DNA of 64,000 nucleotides, taken from Acidovorax sp. YS12 (GTDB lineage: Bacteria > Pseudomonadota > Gammaproteobacteria > Burkholderiales > Burkholderiaceae_C). Below, one piece after another: positions 24,650 to 32,051 of this stretch (the first letter of the stretch is position 1; every line of letters begins with the position of its first letter). The translations under genes and the position numbers were made by a program. Below the pieces are notes generated by a model. That model was given only the letters and a program-made list of their open reading frames with translations, ran no database searches and was not told the origin of the DNA. The stretch is from NCBI GenBank assembly GCA_021496925.1, contig CP053915.1:3127501-3191500 (forward strand), read 5' to 3'.

Positions 24650-24665
24650 CTGTATGAAAATACAG
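24650..24665. promoter_or_regulatory. LexA (SOS) operator
   Basis: CTGTATGAAAATACAG is a perfect 6+6 dyad and fits the proteobacterial LexA consensus CTGT-N8-ACAG. It lies between the BRO-like gene (starts 24621, minus) and dinG (starts 24787, plus). Closer to the BRO-like gene, but dinG is a known SOS gene in E. coli, so it probably serves dinG, the antirepressor gene, or both. Confidence 0.8.
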
Positions 24666-24689
24666 TGTTCTGAATGCTATTTATTTGCT

Positions 24690-24745
24690 ATTGAATTAAT
24701 AGCTTTCAGCGCTTTACCACAAAGCGTTTCAGCCATTTTTTTTGC
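24690..24745 (+). repeat. Dispersed AGCGCTTG repeat, strongly diverged
   Basis: TATTGAATTAATAGCTTTCA then GCGCTTTACCACAAAGCGTT and a T-run. It is AT-rich for this family, lies between the LexA box and dinG, and keeps the hairpin layout. Confidence 0.6.
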
Positions 24746-24786
24746 ATAACGCCCCTGCCAGCCCACTGTGCCACACTCCCACCCCT

Positions 24787-27006
24787 ATGTCTTCCACAGA
24801 ATGGACCCAGGCGGGCCTGCAGGCGTTTGATGGGGTGGTGCAGTCCACCGAGGGATTGCGTGGCCGTGCCGGGCAGCGTGGCATGGCCGAGGCCGTGGCC
24901 CAGGCCTTCGGCCAGGCACAACTGGGCAAGGTGGAAGACGAAGACGCCGGCCCCGCACGCGCCATTGCCGTCATCCAGGCCGGCACGGGCGTGGGCAAGT
25001 CGCTGGCCTACAGCGTGCCGGCCATCGCCATCGCGCTGGCGCGCGGCACGCGCGTGCTGATCTCCACCGCCACCGTGGCGCTGCAGGAGCAACTGGTGCA
25101 CAAAGATCTGCCGCAGCTGGCCGCGCGCATGGAGCAGCCCTTCGCCTTCGCCCTGGCCAAGGGGCGCGGGCGCTACGCCTGCAAGCTCAAGCTGGAGCGC
25201 CTGGCCAGCGGCGCCAGCGCCGAGGATGACGACGTCATCCCCGACGACCTGCTGGCCGCCGAGGCCGCCGAGCAGCGCCAGGGCCGCCACGCCCCGCACC
25301 AGGCGGAGGCACGCATGCAGTTCTACGCCAGCATGGCCGACGCCCTGGCCACCGGCCAGTGGGACGGCGACCGCGACCAGTTGCCCACGCCGCCCGAGCC
25401 CGAGATGTGGGGCCCGGTGGCGGCCGAGGCCTCGTCGTGCACCGGCAAGTACTGCCCGCTGTTCAGCCAGTGCACCTACTTCGAGCGGCGCAAGGCGCAG
25501 GTGGCGGCGCAGGTGATCGTGGCCAACCACGACCTGCTGCTGTCGTCCATCGGCGCGCGCCTGCTGCCCGAGCTGGACAACTGCCTGCTCGTCATCGACG
25601 AGGCGCACCACCTGCCGTCCACCGCGCTGGCGCAGTTCGCCTGCGAGATGGACCTGTCGCGCCTGTCGTGGATCGACCGGCTGGCCAGCCGCGCGCTGCG
25701 CATCGGCCAGCTCGTGGAGGTGGAGGAAATCGCCGACATTCCCCAGCACGCGGCACGGCTGCGCACCGCGCTGGCCGACCTGGCGCGCCTGGTGCTGGAT
25801 GTGTACGGCGAGCCGCTGCGCGCGCCGGGCCGCGGCACCACAGGCGGCCCGGGCAACCGCCTGGCCACCGCGGGCCAGCCCGCGCGGGCGCGCGTGGCCG
25901 GCGGGCGCCTGCCCGAAGCCCTGGGCGAGCCGCTGGCCCAGGCCGCGCACCACGCGGGCGGCTTTCTGGATGCGCTGCGCGCCATCGCCAAGGCGCTGCG
26001 CGCGGCCATGCGCGACACGCCCGACGAGGCGCGGCGCCTGTCGCAGCTCTACGCCCAGGTGGGCAGCCTGGCGCCGCGCCTGGAGGGCGTGCACGCCTGC
26101 ACCCAGCTGCTGCTGCAGGACGCGCCCGAGGGCGCGGTGCCCGCCGCCAAGTGGTTCACGCTGGCGGTGGAGGGCGACTTCCTGGTGGTCCGCGCCCACG
26201 CCAGCCCGGTGCTGCCCGGCGCCACGCTGCGCCACCACCTGTGGTCCGCGGTGCGCGGCGCGGTGCTGACCTCGGCCACGCTCACGGGCTGCGGGCAGTT
26301 CGACTTTTTCCTGCGCGAGGCCGGCCTGCACGGCGACGCGGCGGTGCGCACGCTGGAGGTGGCCAGCCCGTTCGACTACGCGCGCCAGGGCACGCTGGTG
26401 GCGAGCGAGACCCAGGCCGACCCGCGCGACGCCCCGGCCTACACGGCCGAGATGGTGGAGGCGCTGCTGTCCGACCTGGCCCTGGTGGAAGCGGGCGCGC
26501 TGGTGCTGTTCACCTCGCGCGAGCAGATGCGCCAGGCCGTCGATCAACTGCCGACCGCGCTGCGCGCCACGGTGCTGGTGCAGAACCAGTGGCCGCGCCA
26601 GCAGCTGCTGGCGCAGCACCGCGAGCGCGTGGCGCAGGGCCAGCCCTCGATCATCTTCGGCATGCAGTCCTTCGGCGAGGGACTGGACCTGCCGGGCAGC
26701 CTGTGCGAATCGCTGTTCATCACCAAGCTGCCCTTCGCCCCGCCCGACGATCCGGTGGGCGAGGCGCGCGCCGAGTGGCTGCGCGGCGCGGGGCGCGACC
26801 CGTTCAGCGAGCTGGTGGTGCCGGCCACGGCCATCCGCCTGGCGCAGTGGGTGGGCCGCGCCATCCGCACCGAGGAAGACCTGGCGCATGTCTACTGCTA
26901 CGACCGGCGCCTGGTGCGCACCGGCTACGGGCAGCGGCTGCTGCAAGGCCTGCCGCCGTTCGCGCTGCAGCGCCGCGCGTGCGCGCCCGCCGGGGCCGGA
27001 AAATAA
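24787..27006 (+). CDS. dinG: ATP-dependent DNA helicase DinG
   Basis: 739 residues from ATG 24787. XPD-like superfamily 2 helicase with an Fe-S cluster; unwinds DNA 5' to 3' and resolves R-loops and D-loops. Walker A AGTGVGKS at residues 65-72, DEAH box in VIDEAHHLPS, Fe-S cysteines in RYACKLKLERL and SCTGKYCPLFSQC (four in all), and C-terminal motifs FGMQSFGEGLDLPG and WVGRAIRTEED. All look intact. Single gene behind a LexA box, consistent with SOS control; a dispersed repeat lies between box and start. A repeat follows its stop. Confidence 0.95.
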   Translation: MSSTEWTQAGLQAFDGVVQSTEGLRGRAGQRGMAEAVAQAFGQAQLGKVEDEDAGPARAIAVIQAGTGVGKSLAYSVPAIAIALARGTRVLISTATVALQEQLVHKDLPQLAARMEQPFAFALAKGRGRYACKLKLERLASGASAEDDDVIPDDLLAAEAAEQRQGRHAPHQAEARMQFYASMADALATGQWDGDRDQLPTPPEPEMWGPVAAEASSCTGKYCPLFSQCTYFERRKAQVAAQVIVANHDLLLSSIGARLLPELDNCLLVIDEAHHLPSTALAQFACEMDLSRLSWIDRLASRALRIGQLVEVEEIADIPQHAARLRTALADLARLVLDVYGEPLRAPGRGTTGGPGNRLATAGQPARARVAGGRLPEALGEPLAQAAHHAGGFLDALRAIAKALRAAMRDTPDEARRLSQLYAQVGSLAPRLEGVHACTQLLLQDAPEGAVPAAKWFTLAVEGDFLVVRAHASPVLPGATLRHHLWSAVRGAVLTSATLTGCGQFDFFLREAGLHGDAAVRTLEVASPFDYARQGTLVASETQADPRDAPAYTAEMVEALLSDLALVEAGALVLFTSREQMRQAVDQLPTALRATVLVQNQWPRQQLLAQHRERVAQGQPSIIFGMQSFGEGLDLPGSLCESLFITKLPFAPPDDPVGEARAEWLRGAGRDPFSELVVPATAIRLAQWVGRAIRTEEDLAHVYCYDRRLVRTGYGQRLLQGLPPFALQRRACAPAGAGK

Positions 27007-27075
27007 GGGCCAAATCAGCCCGGAACGCCCGTCCAGCAAGCGCTGGCAGCTATCAAAACAAGCGTTTTCACGCTG
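27005..27075 (-). repeat. Dispersed AGCGCTTG repeat (after dinG)
   Basis: GTCCAGCAAGCGCTGGCAGC then TATCAAAACAAGCG, a reverse-oriented copy between the convergent dinG and PAS-receptor genes. It overlaps the stop codon of the latter. Confidence 0.8.
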
Positions 27076-28717
27076 ATGTCCCGGGCTCGAAGAAATCCAC
27101 CAGCTCATTGAGTTCGCTGGCCACGCGCTTGAGCTCCTCGGACGCCAGCCAGGCGCGCTGCGCCTCGCCCCGGTTTTCCACGATCAGGTCCGCCACCTGG
27201 TGCATGGCGCCCGCCACTTCCTCGGCGCCGAAGGCCGCCAGCCGGGTGGCCGTGGCCAGCTCGCGGGTTTCATCGGCCAGCGCCTGGCCCGCGCCGCCGG
27301 CGCCCGCCAGGTGCAGCAGCCGCTCTGCGCGCTCGCTCAGGCCGCTGGTTTCGGCCACGGCGGCGTCGAGCGCGCGGATCGCCGCGTACACGCGGTCGTG
27401 CTGCGCCTCGGAGTGCTCGGTGACGCTGTAGAGCACGGTGTTGAGCGTGGTGCAGTGGCGCTGGATGCGCCGCGCCGCCAGCGCGATTTCGTCGATCATC
27501 ACCTTCAGGTTCAGCTGCATGACGGCGGCGGCGTGGTTCAGCTGGCCGCTCTCGCCGGTGCCGGAGAGGTCGATCTCGCCCTGCAGATCGCCCTGGGCGA
27601 TGCGGTTGAGGCGGCGGATCGAGGCGTTCAGCGGATCGACGACGCCGCGAATGAACATGTGCCCCGCCAGCACCACCGCCAGCAGCCCGCACAGGATGCC
27701 CGCGATGGCGATGGCGCGGATGCGTGCATTGCGCGCCAGCGTTTCCTCGTAGGCAGCGCGCGCGGCGGCGTCCAGCGCATCGCGCAGCTCCGACGCGGCG
27801 GCCGAGGCCGCCTGCTCCAGCGGCAGCACGCGCTGGCGGATCAGCTCGTCGATCTGCTCCGGGTCGTCGTAGGCGGCAGCCATCTCCACGCGCTGCAGGC
27901 CCTCGTCGGTGTAGCGCGTCAGCGCGGCGGCCAGCCGCTGCGTCTGCTGCGGCGCCTGGCCCGAGTCGGCGGCCAGCTGGGCCAGCAGCGCCTGCACCTC
28001 GTCGCGGTTGGCACGCAGCCGGGCCACCTGGCTGGCCAGCGCCTCTTCCTGGCCGGTGCGCAGCCGCGCCAGGCGGATTTCGAGCATGGTGGCGCGGCTC
28101 TCGCCCAGGCGGGTCTTGATCTTGCCGATGGCCGCCACCGGCCCGAGCTGCCGGTGGTAGAGCTGGTGCAGCGCGTCGTCGGCCAGCTTCAGCCCGCCGA
28201 TGCCGAGCACGCCGCCCACCAGCATCAGCAGCGCCACGAACAGCATGCCCGCGTGCATGCCGCTGCGTATGCCCAGCCACGCCGGCAGGCGCGCGGCGGG
28301 CCGGGCGCGGCCCGCCGCCATGTCGCGGTGCAGCACCTGCGCGGCCGCGATGGCAGCGGGCGGCGCGTGCTTGCGCACCGACATGTATCCCGTCACCTGG
28401 TCGTGGCGCTTGACGGGCACCACGCAGGCATCGACCCAGTAGTAGCCGCCGTCCTTGCAGCGGTTCTTGACGATGCCGCGCCACGGCTTGCCCTGCTGGA
28501 GCGTGCGCCACATGTCCTCGAAGGCGGCGGGCGGCATGTCCGGGTGGCGCACGATGTTGTGGCTCTGGTACAGCAGTTCGTCCAGCGCGTAGCCGCTGAC
28601 CTCGACGAACGCCTCGTTGGCGTAGGTGATGCGGCCCTTGAGGTCGGTCTTGGACACGAGGGTGACGCCGGGCGGGACCTCGGTTTGCCGGGACGTGACG
28701 GGCAGGTTCTTCTTCAT
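27068..28717 (-). CDS. Aer-like PAS receptor with reduced signalling domain
   Basis: 549 residues. N-terminal PAS (about 10-115) of the Aer FAD-binding type: NIVRHPDMPPAAFEDMW and GIVKNRCKDGGYYWVDA. Then a membrane span (about 155-178), a four-helix-bundle sensor (about 180-335), a second span (about 340-362) and HAMP (LNRIAQGDLQGEI). The remaining 170 residues are helical but have no MCP hairpin tip (no E-x-NxIV...NAAVEAARAGE), and the normal signalling domain is about 100 residues longer. So it probably cannot couple to CheA/CheW in the usual way. Starts 18 bp after the HD-GYP-like gene, so it is likely co-transcribed with it. Confidence 0.85.
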   Translation of the reverse strand: MKKNLPVTSRQTEVPPGVTLVSKTDLKGRITYANEAFVEVSGYALDELLYQSHNIVRHPDMPPAAFEDMWRTLQQGKPWRGIVKNRCKDGGYYWVDACVVPVKRHDQVTGYMSVRKHAPPAAIAAAQVLHRDMAAGRARPAARLPAWLGIRSGMHAGMLFVALLMLVGGVLGIGGLKLADDALHQLYHRQLGPVAAIGKIKTRLGESRATMLEIRLARLRTGQEEALASQVARLRANRDEVQALLAQLAADSGQAPQQTQRLAAALTRYTDEGLQRVEMAAAYDDPEQIDELIRQRVLPLEQAASAAASELRDALDAAARAAYEETLARNARIRAIAIAGILCGLLAVVLAGHMFIRGVVDPLNASIRRLNRIAQGDLQGEIDLSGTGESGQLNHAAAVMQLNLKVMIDEIALAARRIQRHCTTLNTVLYSVTEHSEAQHDRVYAAIRALDAAVAETSGLSERAERLLHLAGAGGAGQALADETRELATATRLAAFGAEEVAGAMHQVADLIVENRGEAQRAWLASEELKRVASELNELVDFFEPGTSA

Positions 28718-28735
28718 GGTGCGGGTTCTCCCGAA

Positions 28736-29920
28736 TCAGCGGTGCATCCACAGGCGCTTGAGCACCAGCGCGGCGGAGCGGCACTCCTCCACGCGCAGCG
28801 CGCCGACGATGCCATGGGCGGGATCGGCCGCGTCGCAGCGCTGCGGGCGCATGACCGGCATGCCGCTGCTGTCATACAGGCTCCACAGGTCCACCGGCGC
28901 ATCGTGCTTCTGCCGCGAGCGCACCACGGCCAGCTCGCCGTTGGCCAGCCGCGCCAGCGTGCCGGGCGGATGCATGGTCAGGGTCTTGATGGACAGTTTC
29001 ACCAGCGAATCTTCGTACAGGCGGCTGCGCTCCAGGAACAGGGCCTTGAGCGCATCGCGCGGGAACTGGCCCGCACGGTTGGCGCGCGGGGTCACCATGG
29101 CCGCGTAGGAGTCGGCCACCGCCAGCAGGCGCGCGCCGGGCAGGATGGCGTCGCCGCGCAGCCCGCGCGGGTAGCCCGAGCCGTCGCAGCGCTCGTGGTG
29201 CTGGCACACCAGTTCGAGCCACAGCGCATCGGTCACGCCCATGGCCGCCAGCTGCTCGGCGCTGTGCACGGGGTGGCCGCGCACCTGCGCGGCCTGCTCG
29301 CGCGTCAGCGCGCCGGCCTGTCGGTCGAGCTGCGCCTGCAGCGGCAGCAGCGCCACGTCGCGCGTCAGCGCCGCGCAGGCCAGCGACAGGCGCGTGGGCG
29401 CATCCAGCAGCAGCTCGACCGCGGCGATCTCGGTCAGCGCCGCGCCGAGCAGTTGCTGCACCACCAGGTACGGGTGCTGGCGGTCCAGGTGCAGCGCGGC
29501 CAGCAGCGCATCGGGGTCCTGCGCGCAGGCGTCGATCACGCCGCGCGCCAGGCTCTGCACGACCTGCGGCAGCACGGCCTGCGGCGAACCGGCCTGCAGG
29601 TGCGCGTGCAGGCGCTTGAGCGTCGATGCCAGCGTGCCGGCGCGGGCGAACACCGGCTCCGCCCCGGCCCCGGGCGGCGGCACGGGCGGCAACGCCGCCG
29701 CGCCCGCCATGCCTGCCGTGCCGGTGGCATCTGCCGCGCCGGAGCCCGGGCTGGCGGGCGTCGGATCGGGCGCATAGGCGCCGCGCGCCAGCAGCGTCTC
29801 GATATGGCGCGGAATGCTCAGCACATAGCCCTCGCGCAGCAAGAGATGGCCGTCCTCGTCATACAACGGCCAGGGCAGGGGCTCGTTCAATACCAAATCG
29901 CTTTGGTGGATGCGGCGCAT
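28736..29920 (-). CDS. HD-GYP-like protein lacking the HD pair
   Basis: 394 residues. Intact HD-GYP proteins are c-di-GMP phosphodiesterases. The C-terminal half keeps HPVHSAEQL, the GYP motif HHERCDGSGYPRGLRG and ARLLAVADSYAAMVTPR, but where the metal-binding HDIGK should stand the sequence is AALTRDVALL: the His is lost. The N-terminus (MRRIHQSDLVLNEPLPWPLY) resembles the small domain found before HD-GYP in many beta-proteobacterial proteins, followed by a Gly/Pro/Ala-rich linker at about 55-90. Probably a c-di-GMP sensor or scaffold rather than an enzyme; that is inference. Paired with the PAS receptor. Confidence 0.85.
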   Translation of the reverse strand: MRRIHQSDLVLNEPLPWPLYDEDGHLLLREGYVLSIPRHIETLLARGAYAPDPTPASPGSGAADATGTAGMAGAAALPPVPPPGAGAEPVFARAGTLASTLKRLHAHLQAGSPQAVLPQVVQSLARGVIDACAQDPDALLAALHLDRQHPYLVVQQLLGAALTEIAAVELLLDAPTRLSLACAALTRDVALLPLQAQLDRQAGALTREQAAQVRGHPVHSAEQLAAMGVTDALWLELVCQHHERCDGSGYPRGLRGDAILPGARLLAVADSYAAMVTPRANRAGQFPRDALKALFLERSRLYEDSLVKLSIKTLTMHPPGTLARLANGELAVVRSRQKHDAPVDLWSLYDSSGMPVMRPQRCDAADPAHGIVGALRVEECRSAALVLKRLWMHR

Positions 29921-30232
29921 GGGAAGGTTTGCAGATGGATGCCGTGAGAATTTCGTGAGTGATTGAAGCGCGATGCATCTTGTTTCAGTTTGATACCTGT
30001 CAACGCAAAACCTGATGCAAGTCCGTTATTTCCCTAGGATGCAGCACCGCGTTTGCTATCTTTCAAGGAGCTGTCAGCGCTTGTCAGAAAAGGGCTACAA
30101 CCCTTTTTTCCATGTATTCCAGGGCACGCGCCACGGGCGCCCGGATGGCACTGGCCGCGGGGGGCGACAATCCAGCGTCACGCGCACCCGCGCACGGCGG
30201 CACGCCGCCGCACAACCCACACCGGATTCGCC
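29921..30232. other. Divergent intergenic region with a dispersed repeat
   Basis: Divides the minus-strand HD-GYP/PAS pair from the plus-strand PhnA gene and must hold both promoters, but I see no clear operator. The first 130 bases are AT-richer than the surroundings. The repeat copy takes up the middle; nothing else recognisable. Confidence 0.5.
30052..30118 (+). repeat. Dispersed AGCGCTTG repeat with terminator-like hairpin
   Basis: GAGCTGTCAGCGCTTGTCAG then AAAAGGGCTACAACCCTTTT and more T. The AAAAGGG / CCCTTTT arms with a six-base loop and trailing T-run look like an intrinsic terminator. Confidence 0.8.
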
Positions 30233-30589
30233 ATGCCCCACACCCTTCCCGCCTGCCCGCAATGCGGCCAGGAAAACACCTACCCCGACGGCGCCAGCTA
30301 CCTCTGCCCCGATTGCGCCTTCGAGTGGCCCCAGCAGGCCGACGCAGCCGAGGCCGAAGCCCCCGAGGGCGGCGGCACGGTGCGCGACGCCAACGGCAAC
30401 CCGCTGGCCGATGGCGACGCCGTGATCCTGGTGAAGGACCTCAAGGTCAAGGGTTCGTCCAGCGTGCTGAAGAAGGGCAGCAAGATCAAGGGCATCCGCC
30501 TGGTGGACGGTGCCGATGGCCACAACGTGGACTGCAAGACCGAGCTGGGCAGCATGCTGCTCAAGTCCGAATTCCTGAAGAAGGCCTGA
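30233..30589 (+). CDS. yjdM: PhnA/YjdM family zinc-ribbon protein
   Basis: 118 residues from ATG 30233. N-terminal zinc ribbon with CPQCGQEN and CPDCAFEW at about 8-31, an acidic linker, then the PhnA C-terminal domain (VRDANGNPLADGDAVILVKD ... LKVKGSSSVLKKGSKIKGIR). Despite old names linking it to phosphonate use, the family's role is not known. Full length. The exonuclease gene follows 5 bp later. Confidence 0.93.
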   Translation: MPHTLPACPQCGQENTYPDGASYLCPDCAFEWPQQADAAEAEAPEGGGTVRDANGNPLADGDAVILVKDLKVKGSSSVLKKGSKIKGIRLVDGADGHNVDCKTELGSMLLKSEFLKKA

Positions 30590-30594
30590 ACGCC

Positions 30595-31209
30595 ATGGCG
30601 CCGCCCATCGCCGTCATCGACTTCGAGACCACCGGCATGGCCCCGGCCCAGGGCGCGCGCGCCACCGAGGTGGCCATCGTGCTGCTGCAGGGCACGCAGG
30701 TGGTGGACCGCTTCGCCAGCCTGATGCGGACCGGCGCGTGGATCCCGCCCTTCATTGAGCAGCTCACCGGCATCAGCAACGCCATGGTGGCCGCAGCGCC
30801 GCCGGCCGAGGCCGTGATGCGCGAGGCCGCGCGCTTCGTGGGCGGCGCACCCATGGTGGCGCACAACGCGGCGTTCGACAGCAAGTTCTGGCAGTCCGAG
30901 CTGCAGCACGCGGGCGTGCAGGCCACGCAGCCCTTTGCCTGCACCGTGCTGCTGTCGCGCCGCGTGTACCCCGACGCGCCCAGCCACAAGCTCGGCAACC
31001 TGATCGACCACCTGGGCCTGCCGCGCACCGGCCGCGCCCACCGCGCGCTGGCCGACGCCGAGATGGCCGCCGCGCTGCTGGCGCGCATGCAGCACGACCT
31101 GGGCCAGCGCTACGGCGTGCCCTGGCCCGACCACGCGCTGCTCATGCGCCTGCAGGCCTGCAAGCGCCAGGCCCTGGGCAAGCTGCTGCAGCCGGCGCTG
31201 GTGGCTTGA
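30595..31209 (+). CDS. DnaQ-like 3'-5' exonuclease
   Basis: 204 residues. RNase T/DnaQ fold with the DEDDh residues: Asp and Glu in VIDFETTG (Exo I), Asp in AHNAAFDSKFW (Exo II), His in HRALADAEM (Exo III). The rest, LTGISNAMV and CTVLLSRRVYP, is typical of epsilon-like proteins. No extra domain, so this is a stand-alone exonuclease rather than a polymerase subunit. Sits 5 bp behind the PhnA/YjdM gene. A dispersed repeat starts right after it. Confidence 0.92.
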   Translation: MAPPIAVIDFETTGMAPAQGARATEVAIVLLQGTQVVDRFASLMRTGAWIPPFIEQLTGISNAMVAAAPPAEAVMREAARFVGGAPMVAHNAAFDSKFWQSELQHAGVQATQPFACTVLLSRRVYPDAPSHKLGNLIDHLGLPRTGRAHRALADAEMAAALLARMQHDLGQRYGVPWPDHALLMRLQACKRQALGKLLQPALVA

Positions 31210-31214
31210 GAGCG

Positions 31215-31276
31215 TGTGAAGCTCCTTTTTCGATAGCTTCCAGCGCTTGCCAGGCAAGCGCAAAACGCCAAAAAGA
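31215..31276 (+). repeat. Dispersed AGCGCTTG repeat
   Basis: TTCGATAGCTTCCAGCGCTT then GCCAGGCAAGCGCAAAACGC, filling the gap between the exonuclease and MOSC genes. Confidence 0.85.
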
Positions 31277-31278
31277 CC

Positions 31279-31980
31279 ATGAAAACCGTCTCCATCGGCC
31301 AGATCCACGCCGTGCTGCGCGGCCGGGCCGTGCCCTGCACGCGCCCCGACGGCAGCCCCGGCGGCCGCAGCGCCATCGCCAAGCAGCCCGTGGCGGGGCC
31401 GGTCCAGGTCGGCCCCGAGGGCCTGGAGGGCGATGAACAAGGCGACCGCCGCGTGCACGGCGGCCCCGACAAGGCCGTGCACCAGTACGCGCTGGAGCAC
31501 TACGCCGCCTGGCGCGCCGACCTGGGCGCGCTGCCCGTGCTCGACGCGCCCGGCGCCTTCGGCGAAAACCTGGCCAGCGCCGGCGTGACCGAGGCCACGC
31601 TGTGCTGGGGCGACCGCGTGCGCATCGGCAGCGCCCTGCTCGAAGTGGCACAAAGCCGCCAGCCCTGCTGGAAGCTGAACCTGCGCTTCGGCCACAAGGA
31701 CATGGCACGGCGCCTGCAGGACACGGGCCGCACCGGCTGGTACTGGCGCGTGCTGGAGCCTGGCCAGCTCCAGGCGGGCGACGCCATCCACCTGGTGGAG
31801 CGCCCGCACCCCGCCTGGACGCTGGCACGCGTGGTGGACCTGCTGTACCACCGCCCGCTGGACCGCGAGGCGCTGCAGGGCCTGGCCCGGCTGCACCTGC
31901 CGCCGTCGTGGCAGCGCATCGTGCAGGGGCGGCTGGAACGCGGGCAGGTGGAGGACTGGGCCAGGCGCATGCAGGGGTGA
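31279..31980 (+). CDS. MOSC domain protein (YiiM-like)
   Basis: 233 residues. MOSC domains bind molybdenum cofactor on a conserved Cys; YiiM-type proteins reduce N-hydroxylated compounds such as 6-hydroxylaminopurine. Visible: GDRRVHGGPDKAVHQYALEHY (family signature), GAFGENL and the candidate cofactor Cys in SRQPCWKLNLRFG at about residue 132. The C-terminal helical part (LARVVDLLYHRPLDREALQG) is also typical. Full length. No partner gene for an electron donor nearby. Confidence 0.9.
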   Translation: MKTVSIGQIHAVLRGRAVPCTRPDGSPGGRSAIAKQPVAGPVQVGPEGLEGDEQGDRRVHGGPDKAVHQYALEHYAAWRADLGALPVLDAPGAFGENLASAGVTEATLCWGDRVRIGSALLEVAQSRQPCWKLNLRFGHKDMARRLQDTGRTGWYWRVLEPGQLQAGDAIHLVERPHPAWTLARVVDLLYHRPLDREALQGLARLHLPPSWQRIVQGRLERGQVEDWARRMQG

Positions 31981-32051
31981 CGAAGCGCGACACAAGGCCC
32001 TGGGCCAGCCCCTGTGCACCACAATAACGGGCCTGCTTTTTCCGCTCTGCC

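Noticed and set aside
24706..27108. Minus-strand open frame of 800 codons opposite dinG
   Set aside because: Shadow of dinG, whose helicase and Fe-S motifs are clear on the plus strand.
27200..29947. Long plus-strand open frame (over 900 codons) opposite the PAS receptor and HD-GYP genes
   Set aside because: Low-complexity Arg/Gln/His/Ala translation without motifs; the minus strand holds recognisable PAS, HAMP and GYP motifs.
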